From an uncultured Eggerthellaceae bacterium (GTDB lineage Bacteria > Actinomycetota > Coriobacteriia > Coriobacteriales > Eggerthellaceae): 14,010 bases of DNA. Location: NCBI GenBank assembly GCA_910580205.1, contig CAJTVP010000031.1, positions 1 through 14,010 of the forward strand, in the 5' to 3' direction. Positions 12,370-14,010 of the stretch are shown here, piece after piece (position 1 is the first letter of the stretch; every line of letters starts with the position of its first letter). Both the position numbers and the translations under genes were made by a program. Below the pieces are notes generated by a model. The model ran no database searches, was not told the origin of the DNA, and worked only from the letters and a program-made list of their open reading frames with translations.

Positions 12370-13809
12370 TCACTTTCGCTCATCCAGGGGAGCGTAGGGG
12401 CGCGACCCGGTCTTCGTGTTCTTGTATGCCGGACGGATGATGCGCTTTCCGCTCACCAGCTCCTCGAAGCGATGCGCCGCCCAGCCCGCCATGCGCGCGC
12501 AGGCGAACAGCGGCGTGTACAGGTCTTCTGGGATGCCCATCATGGAGTACACGAAGCCGGAGTACATATCAACGTTCGCGCAGAGCGTCTTCGTGACGCC
12601 GCGCTCTTCGGCGACGATCTCCGGAGCGATGCGCTCGCAGGTTTCCAGGAGCCGGTACTCCGCTTCGTATTCGGTGCCTTCCGCCAGGTTGCCGGCGAAG
12701 CGCTTGCAGATGACCGCGCGCGGGTCGGAGAGCGTGTAGACCGCGTGCCCCATGCCGTAGACCAGGCCGGTGCGATCGTAGGCCTCCTTGCGCACGATGC
12801 GGCGCAGATAATCGCCCACCGCGCCTTCATCAGCCCACTTCTCCTGGGGAACCTGCTCTTTGAGATCGTTCTGCATGGCGCGCACTTTCAAGTTAGCGCC
12901 CCCGTGCCTGTATCCTTTGAGCGCGCCGATGGCCGCCGAGTAAGCGGAATAGGCATCCGTGTCCGCGGAGCTCAGGACGCGCGTGGCGAAGGTGGAGTTG
13001 TTGCCGCCGCCATGCTCGGCGTGCAGGCAGAGCATGACATCCAGCATGGCCGCTTCTTCGGGGGCATAGCTGCGGTCAGGGCGCAGCATGGAGAGGATGG
13101 TCTCCGCGGTGGTCTCACCTTCGCGGAAGCGGTGCATGATCATGGATTCGTGGAAGAATCGCGCGCGCTTGCTGTAATAGGACAGCACCATGATGCGTGG
13201 CAAGCGGCTGATGAGGGAGAGCGCTGTGTGGATCTCATGCTTCGGCGTGCGCTCTTCGGCATGGTCATCGTAGGCGTAGAGCTGCAGCACGCTGCGGGAG
13301 AGCACGTTCATGATGGAGGGGGCGGCATCGCGCATGAGCATGGAGGCGGTGAACCCGTCCGGCAGTTCGCGATTGGCGTCGATCACGGAGACGAAGCGCT
13401 CCAGCTCCTCGCGGGTGGGCAGCTCTCCCATGAGCAGGAGATAGGCCAGCTCCTCGAAGCGGAAGCGGCGCTCAGGGGAGGTGTCGCCCAGAAGATCGTA
13501 GAGCTCATAGCCGCGCACGCGCATGGAGCCCTCTTCGGGAACCTTGACGCCATCTTCGATGCGATAGCCGTGGACGTTGGAGATGTTGGTGATGCCGGCC
13601 AGCACGCCTGATCCGTCCGCGTTGCGCAGGCCCCGTTTCACGTCGTTGTCCAGGTAGAGCTGGTTCGGGATCTGATTGATGTCTGCGAAGGTGGTGTAGA
13701 GGTCGATGCGCGTGGCCTCTTCTTCGGGGATGCGGACCGTCTCAGCGGTGCCCACCTTGATGGCGCCTTCGTCAGTGCGGATGAGGTCTTTGTCTATCTC
13801 TTGAGGCAT
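12370..13809 (-). CDS. gltA: Citrate synthase
   Basis: The protein has 479 residues. Catalytic motifs are all present: CLHAEHGGGNNSTFATRV with H266, YGMGHAVYTLSDPRA with H355, and NVDMYSGFVYSMMGIP with D414, followed by the FACARMAGWAAHRFEE helix. The enzyme joins oxaloacetate and acetyl-CoA to citrate, the first step of the oxidative branch of the citric acid cycle, in the cytosol. It is about 50-100 residues longer than many bacterial citrate synthases, mostly in an N-terminal extension of about 60 residues; such long forms occur in Clostridia and Coriobacteriia. AAGGAG precedes the ATG. A methylcitrate synthase activity cannot be excluded from sequence. The small cysteine-rich gene follows it. 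Confidence 0.93.
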   Translation of the reverse strand: MPQEIDKDLIRTDEGAIKVGTAETVRIPEEEATRIDLYTTFADINQIPNQLYLDNDVKRGLRNADGSGVLAGITNISNVHGYRIEDGVKVPEEGSMRVRGYELYDLLGDTSPERRFRFEELAYLLLMGELPTREELERFVSVIDANRELPDGFTASMLMRDAAPSIMNVLSRSVLQLYAYDDHAEERTPKHEIHTALSLISRLPRIMVLSYYSKRARFFHESMIMHRFREGETTAETILSMLRPDRSYAPEEAAMLDVMLCLHAEHGGGNNSTFATRVLSSADTDAYSAYSAAIGALKGYRHGGANLKVRAMQNDLKEQVPQEKWADEGAVGDYLRRIVRKEAYDRTGLVYGMGHAVYTLSDPRAVICKRFAGNLAEGTEYEAEYRLLETCERIAPEIVAEERGVTKTLCANVDMYSGFVYSMMGIPEDLYTPLFACARMAGWAAHRFEELVSGKRIIRPAYKNTKTGSRPYAPLDERK

Positions 13810-13839
13810 GAGGACTCCTTGAGCGTTCGTAAGCGTGGT

Positions 13840-13845
13840 ATTGTA
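13840..13845 (-). promoter_or_regulatory. Possible -10 of the gltA promoter
   Basis: On the minus strand TACAAT (13845-13840) fits a -10 hexamer about 30 bases before the gltA start codon. The -35 at 17-18 bp upstream is poor, so this is weak. Confidence 0.35.
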
Positions 13846-13884
13846 GCGTTAAACCGACTTTTCGTGTTCCTATGAAATGATGGG

Positions 13885-13913
13885 TTGACACGAGCGAAGG
13901 GCTTTGCGAGAAT
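13885..13913 (+). promoter_or_regulatory. tRNA-Arg promoter
   Basis: A perfect -35 TTGACA (13885-13890) is followed after 17 bp by GAGAAT (13908-13913), four of six -10 matches. The RNA would start near 13920, just before the tRNA at 13934. Confidence 0.6.
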
Positions 13914-13933
13914 GGTCAAGCTGATTTTGAAGT

Positions 13934-14010
13934 GCGCCATTACCTCAGCTGGATAGAGGAGCTGACTACGAATCAGACCGTCGGGGGTTCGAATCCCTCA
14001 TGGCGCACCA
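13934..14010 (+). tRNA. tRNA-Arg (anticodon ACG)
   Basis: The acceptor GCGCCAT pairs fully with ATGGCGC, followed by A and an encoded CCA that coincides with the window end. The anticodon loop CTACGAA gives ACG at 13968-13970, and the T-arm is GGGGGTTCGAATCCCTC. The A at position 34 is the standard substrate of TadA, encoded in this same window. Confidence 0.95.

Noticed and set aside
12472..13611. 379-codon plus-strand ORF opposite gltA
   Set aside because: His/Ala/Gly/Val-rich antisense shadow of a high-GC gene; the minus strand carries a citrate synthase with all catalytic motifs.

Overview
The window looks like an actinobacterial chromosome of the class Coriobacteriia, most likely the Eggerthella/Slackia/Adlercreutzia side. 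This is inferred from the high-GC housekeeping genes, the MEP-pathway gene ispE directly behind tadA, an apparently leaderless start, and a Gram-positive (Tn1549-like) conjugation module. No taxonomic marker gene is present, so this placement is an inference.

Left part (1-9763): a truncated integrative conjugative element (ICE). Its genes sit in one long minus-strand operon read from 8143 leftwards: a helix-turn-helix replisome organiser, a DnaC/DnaI-type helicase-loader ATPase, a small winged-helix-like protein, an unrecognised 366-residue protein that may be a coupling-protein partner, a VirD4/TraG coupling protein of 865 residues with a large extra domain, a tiny two-helix Maff2/VirB2-like membrane protein, a PrgI (VirB3-like) protein, and the start of a VirB4-like ATPase. 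A tyrosine recombinase on the plus strand (8714-9763) diverges from the operon. The 570-bp gap between them (8144-8713) is dense in inverted and direct repeats and holds two or three possible tiny ORFs. It is the natural place for control sites and for origin or recombination sites.

Left edge: the VirB4-like reading frame runs directly into the 3' half of a tRNA-Met gene (18-62, minus strand), just before the ATPase Walker A motif should appear. The conjugation ATPase is therefore broken here by an event whose breakpoint lies in a tRNA anticodon loop, which is the classic crossover position of tyrosine integrases. This is the most interesting signal in the window.

Right part (9827-14010): ordinary chromosome. 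It carries tRNA-Ser(UGA), tadA (tRNA adenosine deaminase), ispE (isoprenoid synthesis kinase), a small three-helix membrane protein, then on the minus strand gltA (citrate synthase) followed by a small cysteine-rich protein, and finally tRNA-Arg(ACG), whose wobble adenosine is the standard substrate of TadA. The tRNA-Ser gene has its 5' end facing the ICE, the reverse of the usual geometry for a tRNA-integrated element.
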